Assembly (NCBI RefSeq): GCF_900103485.1
Contig: NZ_FNHW01000001.1
Span: 1,213,418 to 1,277,417, forward strand
Direction: 5' to 3'
DNA: 64,000 bases
Source of the DNA: Fictibacillus solisalsi
GTDB lineage: Bacteria > Bacillota > Bacilli > Bacillales > Fictibacillaceae
The notes beneath the pieces are model-generated. The model had not been told where the DNA came from. It did not search any database and saw only the letters and a list, made by a program, of their open reading frames with translations. Positions within the stretch are counted from its first letter, which is position 1. Every line of letters starts with the position of its first letter. The position numbers and the translations under genes were made by a program. Of the stretch, positions 7,541-15,574 are shown in pieces.

Positions 7541-7754
7541 TGATTATGTACCCCGGTCGAAAAAAAAGGATTCAAAATCCGCACCCAAATGCCAGTCAAT
7601 ATATGAGAAAGTGCAGATTCCATAAGTCTTTAATACCATTTTCCCCTACCTAATTTCAGTTTAACCACAAGCATAATAGGTAGTCAAGAATTGAAGACAG
7701 GAGTTCCCGAATGTAAACGTTTCAGTGTGGCGCTGGTTTGAAAACCATAATAAA

Positions 7755-7790
7755 AAAGACCACCTAATGATGTGTTCAATAGTGGTCTTT
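7755..7790 (-). terminator. Terminator of tRNA-Pro
   Basis: On the minus strand AAAGACCAC and GTGGTCTTT form a 9-base stem followed by more T residues, about 75 bases past the 3' end of the tRNA gene. Confidence 0.75.
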
Positions 7791-7863
7791 GTATGGAAAT
7801 AGGATCGGGGCAAGTAGCAGGTCATTGCTTCAAATCCCGTAATGCTATTTAAATTTATTGGAC

Positions 7864-7940
7864 TGGTCGGGATGACAGGATTTGAACCTGCGGCCTCATG
7901 CACCCCATGCATGCGCGCTACCAAGCTGCGCCACATCCCG
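7864..7940 (-). tRNA. tRNA-Pro (anticodon GGG)
   Basis: On the minus strand a complete 77-base cloverleaf is visible: acceptor stem CGGGATG/CATCCCG, D-arm GCGC..GCGC, anticodon arm CATGC/GCATG around loop ATGGGGT with anticodon GGG, T-arm GCAGG/CCTGT around TTCAAAT, discriminator A and an encoded CCA end. It decodes CCC and CCU. A single gene with its own terminator. Confidence 0.95.
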
Positions 7941-8063
7941 TAAACTAATTAAAATATATCATCCCATCAAAATAATTGGCAAGATATTTAATTCAGAAAT
8001 TTCGTACCTCTTTCTCTTTTTCTTCATATTTATAAATAATTGAGTGCGAAAGGTGCGAGCACG

Positions 8064-8729
8064 ATGGGCTTATCTTGGAAAGTGCATTCTCACTATACTG
8101 CCTTGGGGGACTCTATTTCCGTAGGAATCGGTTCTTCTGATGAATGGGGAAGCTTTGCTCACAGGTATCATCTGTTGACCGAACATGCGTTGCTTAAGAT
8201 GTACGACCTTCATAACTACTCCAAAAACGGGTATACGACCCAGGATGTGTTGGCATCGATTGAGGAGCCGAAGGTGAGAAAGGCTTTGCAACGGTCGGAG
8301 ATTATCACCATAACCGCCGGAGGAAACGATCTGATCAAAGCTGGAAAAAAATACTTGTTAAACAAACAAGAGGCAGAACTGCACATGACGTTAAAAGAGT
8401 GCCAAAAAAATATGAGCCGAATATTGAAACAGATTATTCAGCTTAAAGAAAAAGGAAGAAGCAGCTATATTATCCGTCTGACGAATATTTATAATCCTTA
8501 CCACCGCTGGGACACCGCCTACAAATGGGTCAGACTTTTAAACCGCCATATCGAGAACTTTCAAACCTTGCCAAATGTAAAAGTGGCCGACATATATTCT
8601 TTATTCGTTGGACGTGAAAAAGAACTTTTGTCCTGGGACAGTATCCATCCAAACAGCGTCGGGCACAGGGTGATCGCACAGGCTGTTTACGACACTGGGT
8701 ACGGGCGGCTCAGCCCGCACCTTGATTGA
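8064..8729 (+). CDS. SGNH/GDSL-type esterase or lipase
   Basis: A 221-residue hydrolase of the SGNH superfamily. Block I is YTALGDSISVGIG near residue 11-22 with the nucleophile Ser, block III is GGNDL near residue 85, and block V is DSIHPNSVGH near residue 192-200 carrying the catalytic Asp and His. There is no signal peptide, so it appears cytoplasmic. The substrate cannot be told from sequence; acyl esters, phospholipids or acetylated sugars are possible. I start at ATG 8064, which has an AAAGGTGCGAG site, and not at the in-frame TTG 8040. The 3' end overlaps the convergent cyclase gene by 20 bases. Confidence 0.85.
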   Translation: MGLSWKVHSHYTALGDSISVGIGSSDEWGSFAHRYHLLTEHALLKMYDLHNYSKNGYTTQDVLASIEEPKVRKALQRSEIITITAGGNDLIKAGKKYLLNKQEAELHMTLKECQKNMSRILKQIIQLKEKGRSSYIIRLTNIYNPYHRWDTAYKWVRLLNRHIENFQTLPNVKVADIYSLFVGREKELLSWDSIHPNSVGHRVIAQAVYDTGYGRLSPHLD

Positions 8730-10575
8730 CGTATTTGGTATGCACATGGCTTAAAGCCAGAAGAGGATAGATATGGCTGTAGCTGTGGTAGATCACATAA
8801 TTGTAGCCTGGGAGGCCGATGCCTGTCGGATAAGACTGAGCTCCTGGCAGATCATGTGAATGAAGCAGATATTGGACGGCTTTTTTAATTTCAGGGGTAG
8901 GCGCAGAATGCAGACAGGTCAGACTGTCTAGTGCCCAAGAAGTTTGGACAAGGGTTCCATAGGGAAGCGGCGTAAAGATTTGATGAATATCGCTTGCACA
9001 CGATTCCCCCCAGCTTCCATTACCATGCTGAACATTGCGGATCCACTTCTCAGCTTTTTTTAAATGATCATTATCTTGAAGTGAATGGCCTGCCGCAGCC
9101 AAACCGGTAACAGCAGCCCATGTTCCATACAGATAGCAAACTCCCCAGCGGCCGAGCCATGAACCATCAGCTTCCTGTTTACGATGTAACCAGTTGACCG
9201 CTTTCTGAATGGCTGTGTCATCTAGGGTGAGGGGACTGTATGTTCCAAGAAATTCGAGGATCCTGCCTGTCATGTCTGGAAACGAAGCATCAATTAAGGC
9301 GTCATACGCATGGTCTATGGGAAGCTCTCCAATCCATGCTTTATTTGTGTTTTTTTCGAAGGATGCCCAGCCCCCGTCATCATTTTGCATGGCTAGCAGC
9401 CAGTTGATCCCCTTTTGCCAGGTATGAAGAACCTGGCCAGAATAATGGGCAAGAACAGAAAGTGGCCGCAATGCTGCCTGGGTGTCATCCGGATCAGGAT
9501 GAATGGTATTGCTTTCCGAAAACCCCCATCCTCCCGGAGCAACTTCTGGACAGTGGTGCTGCCAGTCGCCTTTTTCAGTATGCTGATGTTTCAGTAAAAA
9601 ATGAATCCCTTGTTGGATACGCGGGTCTGCAGGTGACATTCCTGATTCCAGCAAAGCGTATAAGCTTAGGGAAGTATCCCAAATGGTTGAGGGCGAGTTT
9701 TGGACGATGTAATGCTGTCCATTGTAGCAAAGTAGAGAAATGATGCCGTTAATCCCATTCTGAATAACGGGAGAATCCATGGAGTATCCCAAAGAGAGAA
9801 GTCCATACACCATAAAGACAGTCGAAATGGCATAACTGAGAAGGGTTCCGTCCTTTTCGATTCGGTCCAGCATATACTCTTCCAGCTTTGCATCGATGGA
9901 GTTAGAGGGAACGGTATGCTCACTGAAAAAGCGGATAAAGGACTGGTTTTCAAACTCCTCCCAGCAACTTTTGCTGTCACGAGAGAGAGCTAAATCGGCA
10001 AGGTGATCTTTGGAAGGATGGGATATCGAAAATTGGTTTCTCATGGCAGCGATCATGGGAACAAAATGGATGCGGGCGAAACTGCTTAAGTCAAAAAACT
10101 GAAGCGGTGATATAGCCGGCATATCGATTAACAGGCCAGGATCAAAAGGGAGACGGGGCCAGGGAAGTATTCCATTCATGGACAAAAAGGCTTTGGTCAG
10201 TAAAGCTGCTTTTTTTAAGCCTCCTTCTGACAAAATAAAGTTTTTAGCCCGCTGCATGTTTTGGTCATGAATGTTCTGCCCGTAATAGCAAAGCGCACAA
10301 TACGCTTCAATGGTTACAGAAAGATTGCCTTTCTTTTCATCAGGGTAAACTCTCCATGTGCCATCGGAAGATTGTTTGGAGAGGATCCGCCTGGCAAGTA
10401 CGTTCTTCAAATGATGATCCTTCCAGTTAAAAAGAACAAGTAACACCAATAAATAAGCATCCGTGGTTACGGGGTTTTCAAAACAAAATCGAAAAGAACC
10501 ATCCTCCTGCTGCATGGAAATCAGCATATTTCGCCTGGAGTGGATGCCTTCTTTTAATCCGATGAACGTTTGCAT
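8710..10575 (-). CDS. sqhC: Squalene-hopene cyclase family terpenoid cyclase (sporulenol synthase-like)
   Basis: A 621-residue class II terpene cyclase with repeated QW motifs (for example MQQEDGSFRF, MQNDDGGWASF, KQEADGSWLGRWG, QHGNGSWGE) forming two alpha-barrel domains. The proton donor motif DxDD is present as DPDDTQ near residue 365. In B. subtilis the homologue SqhC (632 residues) makes sporulenol from tetraprenyl-beta-curcumene in the spore; elsewhere the family makes hopanoids from squalene. The Bacillus-like length favours the first role. No prenyl synthase gene adjoins it. ATG 10575 follows AGAAGGAG. The 3' end overlaps the SGNH hydrolase gene. Confidence 0.85.
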   Translation of the reverse strand: MQTFIGLKEGIHSRRNMLISMQQEDGSFRFCFENPVTTDAYLLVLLVLFNWKDHHLKNVLARRILSKQSSDGTWRVYPDEKKGNLSVTIEAYCALCYYGQNIHDQNMQRAKNFILSEGGLKKAALLTKAFLSMNGILPWPRLPFDPGLLIDMPAISPLQFFDLSSFARIHFVPMIAAMRNQFSISHPSKDHLADLALSRDSKSCWEEFENQSFIRFFSEHTVPSNSIDAKLEEYMLDRIEKDGTLLSYAISTVFMVYGLLSLGYSMDSPVIQNGINGIISLLCYNGQHYIVQNSPSTIWDTSLSLYALLESGMSPADPRIQQGIHFLLKHQHTEKGDWQHHCPEVAPGGWGFSESNTIHPDPDDTQAALRPLSVLAHYSGQVLHTWQKGINWLLAMQNDDGGWASFEKNTNKAWIGELPIDHAYDALIDASFPDMTGRILEFLGTYSPLTLDDTAIQKAVNWLHRKQEADGSWLGRWGVCYLYGTWAAVTGLAAAGHSLQDNDHLKKAEKWIRNVQHGNGSWGESCASDIHQIFTPLPYGTLVQTSWALDSLTCLHSAPTPEIKKAVQYLLHSHDLPGAQSYPTGIGLPGYNYVIYHSYSHIYPLLALSHVHTKYVNQGAG

Positions 10576-10647
10576 CTATCTGCTCCTTCTGCTCCATTCA
10601 TTTTAATTTCATGATCTTCAAACTATATGATACAGGTGGTGGTGTTT

Positions 10648-11538
10648 ATGATTAAAAACAAGTTGATTCAGCGCATTTCACCCTATTTAAAAGAATGGGG
10701 AGATACAGGAGAGGACATTTCCTTGATGAATTTGACCGGAGGAAGTATCAATAAGTCATACAGAGTCAAAACAAAACAGAACACTTATTTTATGAAGGTT
10801 CAGGAACAAACCCGCCATCATTTTTTCACTTCTGAAACAAAAGGACTTAAAGCTCTCCGCGAAACCGAAGCCATAAAAGTGCCAGACGTTTATTTCTGCC
10901 ACGATACTGAAAAAGAAGGGACACCAAGTATCTTGATCACCGAATGGATCAAGGAAGTGAAAGGAAAGGACTCAGAACGGCGTTTGGGGGAAAACCTGGC
11001 AAAGCTACACAGTTGCTCTTTGCAGGAATCATACGGTCTTGATTATGATAACTATATCGGCACCCTGAACCAGGAAAACGGGTGGCATAATTCGTGGAGT
11101 GACTATTACATCAACAAAAGAATCAAGCCCCAATTGCAATTGGGGGTGAAGCTTAAAACCATCCATGGCAGACGGCATGAGAATCTTCTGAAACTAATGG
11201 ATGACATGAAACAATGGATTCCTTCACAGCCGGAAGTTTCATTGCTCCATGGCGACTTGTGGGGAGGTAACTGGATGAGTGATTCAAAGGGAGAACCAGT
11301 GTTAATTGACCCGGCCATTCTTTTCGGCCACAGTGAAATGGATCTGGCGTTTACCGAACTGTTTGGAGGGTACTCTCCTTCTTTTTATAAGGCTTATACA
11401 TACTATCGTCCGCTAGGACAAGACTATGAGGATCGCAAAGAACTTTATCAGCTCTTTTATCTTCTCGTCCATTTAAATATATTTGGGGAAGGATACGGCT
11501 CTTCAGTTGACCGGATTTTACTTCGGTTTCAATCCTGA
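10648..11538 (+). CDS. Fructosamine kinase family protein
   Basis: A 296-residue small-molecule kinase of the fructosamine/ketosamine-3-kinase family, related to aminoglycoside phosphotransferases. Landmarks are the nucleotide loop LTGGSINKSYRV near residue 33, the invariant Lys in YFMKVQ, the catalytic LLHGDLWGGNWMSD near residue 200, and the metal-binding LIDPAILFGHSEMDLA near 220. Such enzymes phosphorylate ketoamines so that glycated amines or proteins break down. ATG 10648 has AGGTGGTG upstream; an earlier in-frame ATG at 10627 has no site. It diverges from the cyclase gene and its end overlaps the convergent DUF2238 gene by 21 bases. Confidence 0.88.
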   Translation: MIKNKLIQRISPYLKEWGDTGEDISLMNLTGGSINKSYRVKTKQNTYFMKVQEQTRHHFFTSETKGLKALRETEAIKVPDVYFCHDTEKEGTPSILITEWIKEVKGKDSERRLGENLAKLHSCSLQESYGLDYDNYIGTLNQENGWHNSWSDYYINKRIKPQLQLGVKLKTIHGRRHENLLKLMDDMKQWIPSQPEVSLLHGDLWGGNWMSDSKGEPVLIDPAILFGHSEMDLAFTELFGGYSPSFYKAYTYYRPLGQDYEDRKELYQLFYLLVHLNIFGEGYGSSVDRILLRFQS

Positions 11539-12138
11539 ATCAGCCATTTTTCTGTCGTGTAAACGAGTGAACAGAATTAGACAGAGAATGGATCCCATGA
11601 AGGCCAGGCTCATGTCCCATTGGGAGTCCCATATATCCCCCTGTGTGCCCAAAAAGTCCTTTGCCGGTGTACCGGCAATTTTTGCTGTCAGCCATTCAAG
11701 GATTTCATACAGGGCAGCGATGGACATGACAAAACTCAAGCTGATAGTGCTTGTCCAAAATTTGCTCGTTATACCAGTTAAACGGAGGATCATTTCCCGA
11801 ATGGGGAGTATTGCAAACCCTTTTATAAAATGGCCAAACCGGTCATAATCATTCCGCTTGAAGTGGCCGGCCTTTTGGATGCTTTCAAACAAAGGAACAT
11901 CATCATAGGTATAATGTCCTCCAATAAACATCAAGAGAACCAAAACAGTGAGGACCGTATAGGAGAGAGTGGTTAGCGAAAAACGATGATATGTGAGAAT
12001 GAGAACGATCAGCAATACCACAGCGGGTGAAACCTCAAGAACCCAGGTGAAATAATCTCGCGGTTGAATCGCTGACCATATAAAAACTGCGGCTATGGTT
12101 GCCAAAAGAATCATATCAATGATCTTAAAACGAGGCAT
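11518..12138 (-). CDS. DUF2238 family integral membrane protein (YjdF-like)
   Basis: A 206-residue protein with about five or six membrane segments. The conserved DUF2238 core is visible: GGHYTYDDVPLF at about residue 72, RNDYDRFGHFIKGFA at about 95, and ALYEILEWL near 142, with FLGTQGDIWDSQWDM near 165. The conserved Asp, His and Glu residues inside membrane helices suggest an enzyme or ion-dependent function, but none is established. The ATG follows GGAAGGAG. Its 3' end overlaps the fructosamine kinase gene by 21 bases. Confidence 0.85.
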   Translation of the reverse strand: MPRFKIIDMILLATIAAVFIWSAIQPRDYFTWVLEVSPAVVLLIVLILTYHRFSLTTLSYTVLTVLVLLMFIGGHYTYDDVPLFESIQKAGHFKRNDYDRFGHFIKGFAILPIREMILRLTGITSKFWTSTISLSFVMSIAALYEILEWLTAKIAGTPAKDFLGTQGDIWDSQWDMSLAFMGSILCLILFTRLHDRKMADSGLKPK

Positions 12139-12211
12139 ATTGTGACAGCTCCTTCCGTTTCTCTTTAACAGTATGAAGAAGAGCAGGAAAGGCTATACCT
12201 TTTATTACTCC

Positions 12212-12251
12212 AAACAAAAAACCATCACCCCGAAATAAAAGGGGTAATGGT
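12212..12251 (-). terminator. Terminator of proC
   Basis: On the minus strand ACCATTACCCC pairs with GGGGTGATGGT (one G-T pair) around an AT-rich loop, followed by TTTTTTG. Confidence 0.8.
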
Positions 12252-12260
12252 CTTGCTGGT

Positions 12261-13097
12261 TTAAACTGAAACTTTTTCAAATTCCTCCCGGATCTGAGCC
12301 GACCTTTTCTTGGCGCTCAGAATGGCTTCGGAAAATGCCTGTCCGGCATGGTTTTCACGAAGGGCATCAAGCCCGGCGGCGGTTGTCCCGTTAGGGGAAG
12401 TTACCTTTTTTCTTAAGGTTTCCGGATCAAGATTTGTATCAAGCACCATTTTGCTGGCGCCAAATATGGTTTGGGCGGCAATTTCTCTTGCCATGTCTTC
12501 ATCCAGTCCCTCTGCCACCGCTGTTTTTTCAATATACTCAAGAATGTAATAAATATAGGCTGGTCCGCTTCCCGCAATCCCTGTGAAAACGTCCATTTGC
12601 TCTTCTTCAATTACTTTCACTCTTCCAATCGCAGTGAATAACGCTTTGGCCAATTCAATATGCTCCATTGATACTGAATTTCCACCTGTAATGGCGGTGA
12701 TTGATTCTCCGATCGTACTTGATGTGTTCGGCATCACCCGGATCACCGGCTGTCCTTCTGGTAGCAATTCTTCGATATAAGAAGTGGATATCCCCGCTAA
12801 TACCGACATGATGATTTGGTTTGAATTCACATGAGGAGCAAGCTCCAACAGTGCATTTTCTGCATCTTTTGGCTTCATGGCTAAAATAATGACGTCTGAT
12901 TCATCAATTTTAGCTTCATGGTAGGGCAATGCCCCTATCTTGTATTTTTTCATAAGTTCAATTCTTCGTTCTTCATTTTGTTTGTTTGTCATTATTATGT
13001 TGCTGGCAGGCAGCTTATCCTGTGCGACCATTCCGGCAGCAATTGCTTCTGCCATTGAACCTGCTCCAATAAAAAGCACTTTCTTTGTTTCTAACAT
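12261..13097 (-). CDS. proC: Pyrroline-5-carboxylate reductase
   Basis: Reduces 1-pyrroline-5-carboxylate with NAD(P)H to proline, the last step of proline synthesis in the cytoplasm. The 278 residues begin with a Rossmann motif FIGAGSMAEAI near residue 10. Further signs are AMKPKD, VIRVMPNTS near residue 119, and the family signature in the C-terminal half (TSPNGTTAAGLDAL). ATG 13097 follows AAGGAGAGG. It is monocistronic with its own terminator. B. subtilis has several paralogues (proG, proH, proI), so this may be one of a set. Confidence 0.95.
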   Translation of the reverse strand: MLETKKVLFIGAGSMAEAIAAGMVAQDKLPASNIIMTNKQNEERRIELMKKYKIGALPYHEAKIDESDVIILAMKPKDAENALLELAPHVNSNQIIMSVLAGISTSYIEELLPEGQPVIRVMPNTSSTIGESITAITGGNSVSMEHIELAKALFTAIGRVKVIEEEQMDVFTGIAGSGPAYIYYILEYIEKTAVAEGLDEDMAREIAAQTIFGASKMVLDTNLDPETLRKKVTSPNGTTAAGLDALRENHAGQAFSEAILSAKKRSAQIREEFEKVSV

Positions 13098-13288
13098 GCA
13101 ACCTCTCCTTATTGCCGTTTAGTCATTTTCGTCATATAAGTTCTTATCTTAACACGATGAGGGAGAGTTTCAACCCTTAACGGTGGACATGGAGAGGTAA
13201 GGGTAAAAAAGGAATAAAACGCTAGGAAAACGTAACTGTTTTGTGCACAAGACCATAAATCACTTGAAATCATGTGATATGAAAAGAT

Positions 13289-13864
13289 TTAAGGTTCAAT
13301 TTCAAATGGGCTTTTCAGCCGAAGCGTTTTAAGCTGCTGTTTTTGTTCCTCTGGCCACCAGGCACCGCAATCCTCTGAAACAATACAGGCTGCACATTTA
13401 TTTAAATCATAAACCTTCATCCCACTGATTGGTGGTGAATAAACATGCAGGGTGATCAAAGACTCCTCTCCTCGGGATCCCATTTTATGAATCATTCCTT
13501 TCCCCACATTCAAATAGGAACCGCTTTTTTCCTTCCGTTTTAATTTCTCCCATGGAAGGCTGTCGTGAGAAATCTCATAAATCCAATGATCGGAGCAGCC
13601 GGCAATAATCTGAACCCAACCATAGGACTGGCCGTGGTCATGAGGAGCACAGTCGAGATAAGAAGACCATTGCATCACAAGAATTTCAATGTGATCATTC
13701 TGATAAATTATCTGTCTTCCGTAAGGTTTATTGCCTGGTTTTTTTAAGTAGGGAATCACATCCCCAAGGCGGGCTCCCAGTTGTTTCAAGGCTCTTAAAA
13801 GTTGTCTGGAAGAGGGATTTTGCATGGAACCAAACAGCATTTCAATGCGTTCTTGAAGGATCAC
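13289..13864 (-). CDS. Cysteine dioxygenase type I
   Basis: A non-haem iron enzyme of the cupin fold that oxidises cysteine to cysteine sulfinate. The metal-binding His residues are visible in CAPHDHGQSYGW (two His) and in LHVYSPPISGMKVYD (the third). The position of the Cys that crosslinks to Tyr in animal enzymes is Gly here, as usual in bacteria. The length is about 191 residues, with a Cys-containing tail (KCAACIVSEDCGAWW) beyond the minimal domain. GTG 13864 is better spaced from GAGAGG than ATG 13873, which abuts it; either is possible. It sits alone between proC and a cell-wall hydrolase gene. Confidence 0.88.
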   Translation of the reverse strand: MILQERIEMLFGSMQNPSSRQLLRALKQLGARLGDVIPYLKKPGNKPYGRQIIYQNDHIEILVMQWSSYLDCAPHDHGQSYGWVQIIAGCSDHWIYEISHDSLPWEKLKRKEKSGSYLNVGKGMIHKMGSRGEESLITLHVYSPPISGMKVYDLNKCAACIVSEDCGAWWPEEQKQQLKTLRLKSPFEIEP

Positions 13865-14076
13865 GCTCTTCATCCTCTCTGATTACTTTTTAATCAGTTT
13901 ATGAGGGGGACATTATGTTCATGTAAACAGACAATTTGTGAGGCAATGGTCACAAAATAACATGAATACCCGAAATTTACCTCCTAGGGACTGCGTTAGG
14001 TTAAAACGTCCGCGTTTTGTTTAGAATCGTCTTTTTCACCGCAGACGAAATTTTACGATTCAGGGAGGAACGAATC

Positions 14077-14691
14077 ATGATAAAAAAGATGAGTATCATC
14101 ACAGGAATCACAGCCATTGGGCTTTCTATAGCTGGAGGAACAGGAGCAAGTGCACATACCGTTAAAGAAGGGGATACGCTTTGGAAGCTGGGGCAATCCT
14201 ATAACGTGCCGTTTCAGGAGATCAAAAAGGAAAATGGACTTACCGGCAATTTGATTTATCCGGGACAAAATTTAAAGGTGCAGCCGGTGAAGGGAATAAG
14301 CGATGAAAAAACAAACGCTGCGACAGAACAAATAAAAGCAACGCCGGAAGATAAAAAATTGCTTGCTTCTCTTGTTGAAGCCGAAGCGATGGGAGAAAGC
14401 TTTGAAGGAAAAGTAGCAGTGGCTGCAGTTGTGCTGAACCGCGTTAATGATGACGGTTTTCCTGATTCCATTCATGACGTAGTCTACGATAAAGGCCAAT
14501 TTCAGCCGGTTATGGAGAACAATTTAAAGAAACCTTCTCCGGCGGCGGAAAAGGCCGTGGACAAGGCGTTATCTGGTTTTGATAACACGAATGGTTCCCT
14601 ATTCTTTTACAATAAAAGGACAGCTGTGAGCAGGTGGCTCGATACGAAACCTGCTAGTACGGTTATCGGAAACCACACATTCAGCAAGTAA
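14077..14691 (+). CDS. Secreted LysM cell-wall hydrolase (SleB/CwlJ-type)
   Basis: A 204-residue exported protein with three parts: a signal peptide ending near GASA (residue 26), one LysM peptidoglycan-binding domain (HTVKEGDTLWKLGQSY to YPGQNLKV, about residues 27-70), and a Hydrolase_2 domain. The hydrolase core is LVEAEAMGESFEGKVAVAA with the catalytic Glu, plus GQFQPV and NGSLFFYN. Relatives include the spore-cortex lytic enzymes SleB and CwlJ and YkvT, acting as lytic transglycosylases or amidases. ATG 14077 has a clear AGGGAGG site, and the signal peptide starts there. Whether it acts in germination or vegetative growth cannot be told. Confidence 0.88.
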   Translation: MIKKMSIITGITAIGLSIAGGTGASAHTVKEGDTLWKLGQSYNVPFQEIKKENGLTGNLIYPGQNLKVQPVKGISDEKTNAATEQIKATPEDKKLLASLVEAEAMGESFEGKVAVAAVVLNRVNDDGFPDSIHDVVYDKGQFQPVMENNLKKPSPAAEKAVDKALSGFDNTNGSLFFYNKRTAVSRWLDTKPASTVIGNHTFSK

Positions 14692-14697
14692 TTCATG

Positions 14698-14725
14698 CCC
14701 CCGCCATTCACAGACGGGGGGTATT
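14698..14725. terminator. Terminator between the hydrolase and uspA genes
   Basis: CCCCCGCC pairs with GACGGGGG (one mismatch) with a short loop and a T-rich 3' flank. It lies in the 34-base gap between convergent genes. Confidence 0.6.
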
Positions 14726-15214
14726 TTATCGCTGGCTCGTACTTTTAATGCTTAATCCTGAAGATTCAATTTTTTGGCTGTTTCTTGCGATCAGCACATC
14801 GCAATTGGCATGACGGGTTATATACTGTGAGACGCTTCCGATAAAGATGCGTTCCACTGTATTTAAACCTGTGGCTCCACAAACGATCAGGTCGGATTCA
14901 TGCATGGAAGCAAATGAAAGAATTTCCATTTTGGGCGATCCTGAATTTGATAAAGTGGTTACATGCGTTAAACCATGGTTTCTGGCCAATTGTTCATAGT
15001 CGTCCAAAAGTGTTCCGGCTGCAATCCGATCTCTGTCCATTTCAATATTGATGGCTCCGGCATCCAATGGAGCAGCGGGAAGGCGGTCTTCGGTGATGTG
15101 GACGATGTATAACTTGGCATGATATTCTTTTGCCACTTCAATCGCTCTGTAAAACGCCACTTCCGCTGAACGGGAACCGTCAACCCCCACCAGGATTCTT
15201 TGGTAAGAAGGCAT
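14726..15214 (-). CDS. Universal stress protein (UspA family)
   Basis: A 162-residue cytoplasmic protein with the UspA fold. The N-terminal strand ILVGVDGSRSAEVAF and the C-terminal ATP-binding pattern G-2x-G-9x-GS (GATGLNTVERIFIGS, about residues 113-127) are both present, so this is an ATP-binding type. Such proteins dimerise and help survival under stress and starvation; partners are unknown. ATG 15214 follows AGAGGTGAAGG. It diverges from the SAM-riboswitch metX unit. Confidence 0.92.
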   Translation of the reverse strand: MPSYQRILVGVDGSRSAEVAFYRAIEVAKEYHAKLYIVHITEDRLPAAPLDAGAINIEMDRDRIAAGTLLDDYEQLARNHGLTHVTTLSNSGSPKMEILSFASMHESDLIVCGATGLNTVERIFIGSVSQYITRHANCDVLIARNSQKIESSGLSIKSTSQR

Positions 15215-15311
15215 ACCTTCACCTCTTTTGGAATATTGTTTAATTAAGTTTTACCCGCTGGAGGAGAAAGGCAAACACGAAGACAAACAATAAGAAACTT
15301 TCGAAATTTAA

Positions 15312-15340
15312 TTGACAAATTCGTAAGACTGCTGTATTTT
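15312..15340 (+). promoter_or_regulatory. Sigma-A promoter of metX
   Basis: A perfect -35 TTGACA (15312-15317) and -10 TATTTT (15335-15340) with a 17-base spacer. Transcription would start about 30 bases ahead of the SAM aptamer. Confidence 0.7.
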
Positions 15341-15378
15341 TGAACGTATTAAAGTTGTTCATAAAAACGAATAGTAAA

Positions 15379-15549
15379 CTCTTATCAAGAGTGGTGGAGG
15401 GACTGGCCCGATGATACCCGGCAACCTGCAGAAGAGATTCTGTACTGGTGCCAAATCCTGCAAAGGCAAAGAACTTTGACAGATAAGAGACGGTACAACC
15501 CGAAATGGATGATTGCACCTCTCTGAATCTAAAAGAGAGGTGTTTTTTG
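15379..15549 (+). promoter_or_regulatory. SAM-I (S-box) riboswitch with terminator
   Basis: The aptamer is closed by P1 CTCTTATC (15379-15386) and GATAAGAG (15482-15489). It contains the conserved S-box stretches AGAGTGGTGGAGGGACTGGC, CCGGCAACC and GGTGCCAAATCC. The expression platform ends in a strong hairpin CACCTCTC/GAGAGGTG (15516-15542) followed by TTTTTT. High SAM should stabilise P1 and let the terminator form, stopping metX transcription; low SAM allows an antiterminator. Confidence 0.95.
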
Positions 15550-15574
15550 TTTGATAAAATCGGAGGGATATCTG

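Noticed and set aside
13259-13278. Inverted repeat ATCAC...GTGAT downstream of the cysteine dioxygenase gene as its terminator
   Set aside because: The stem is weak and mismatched and no T run follows on the minus strand.
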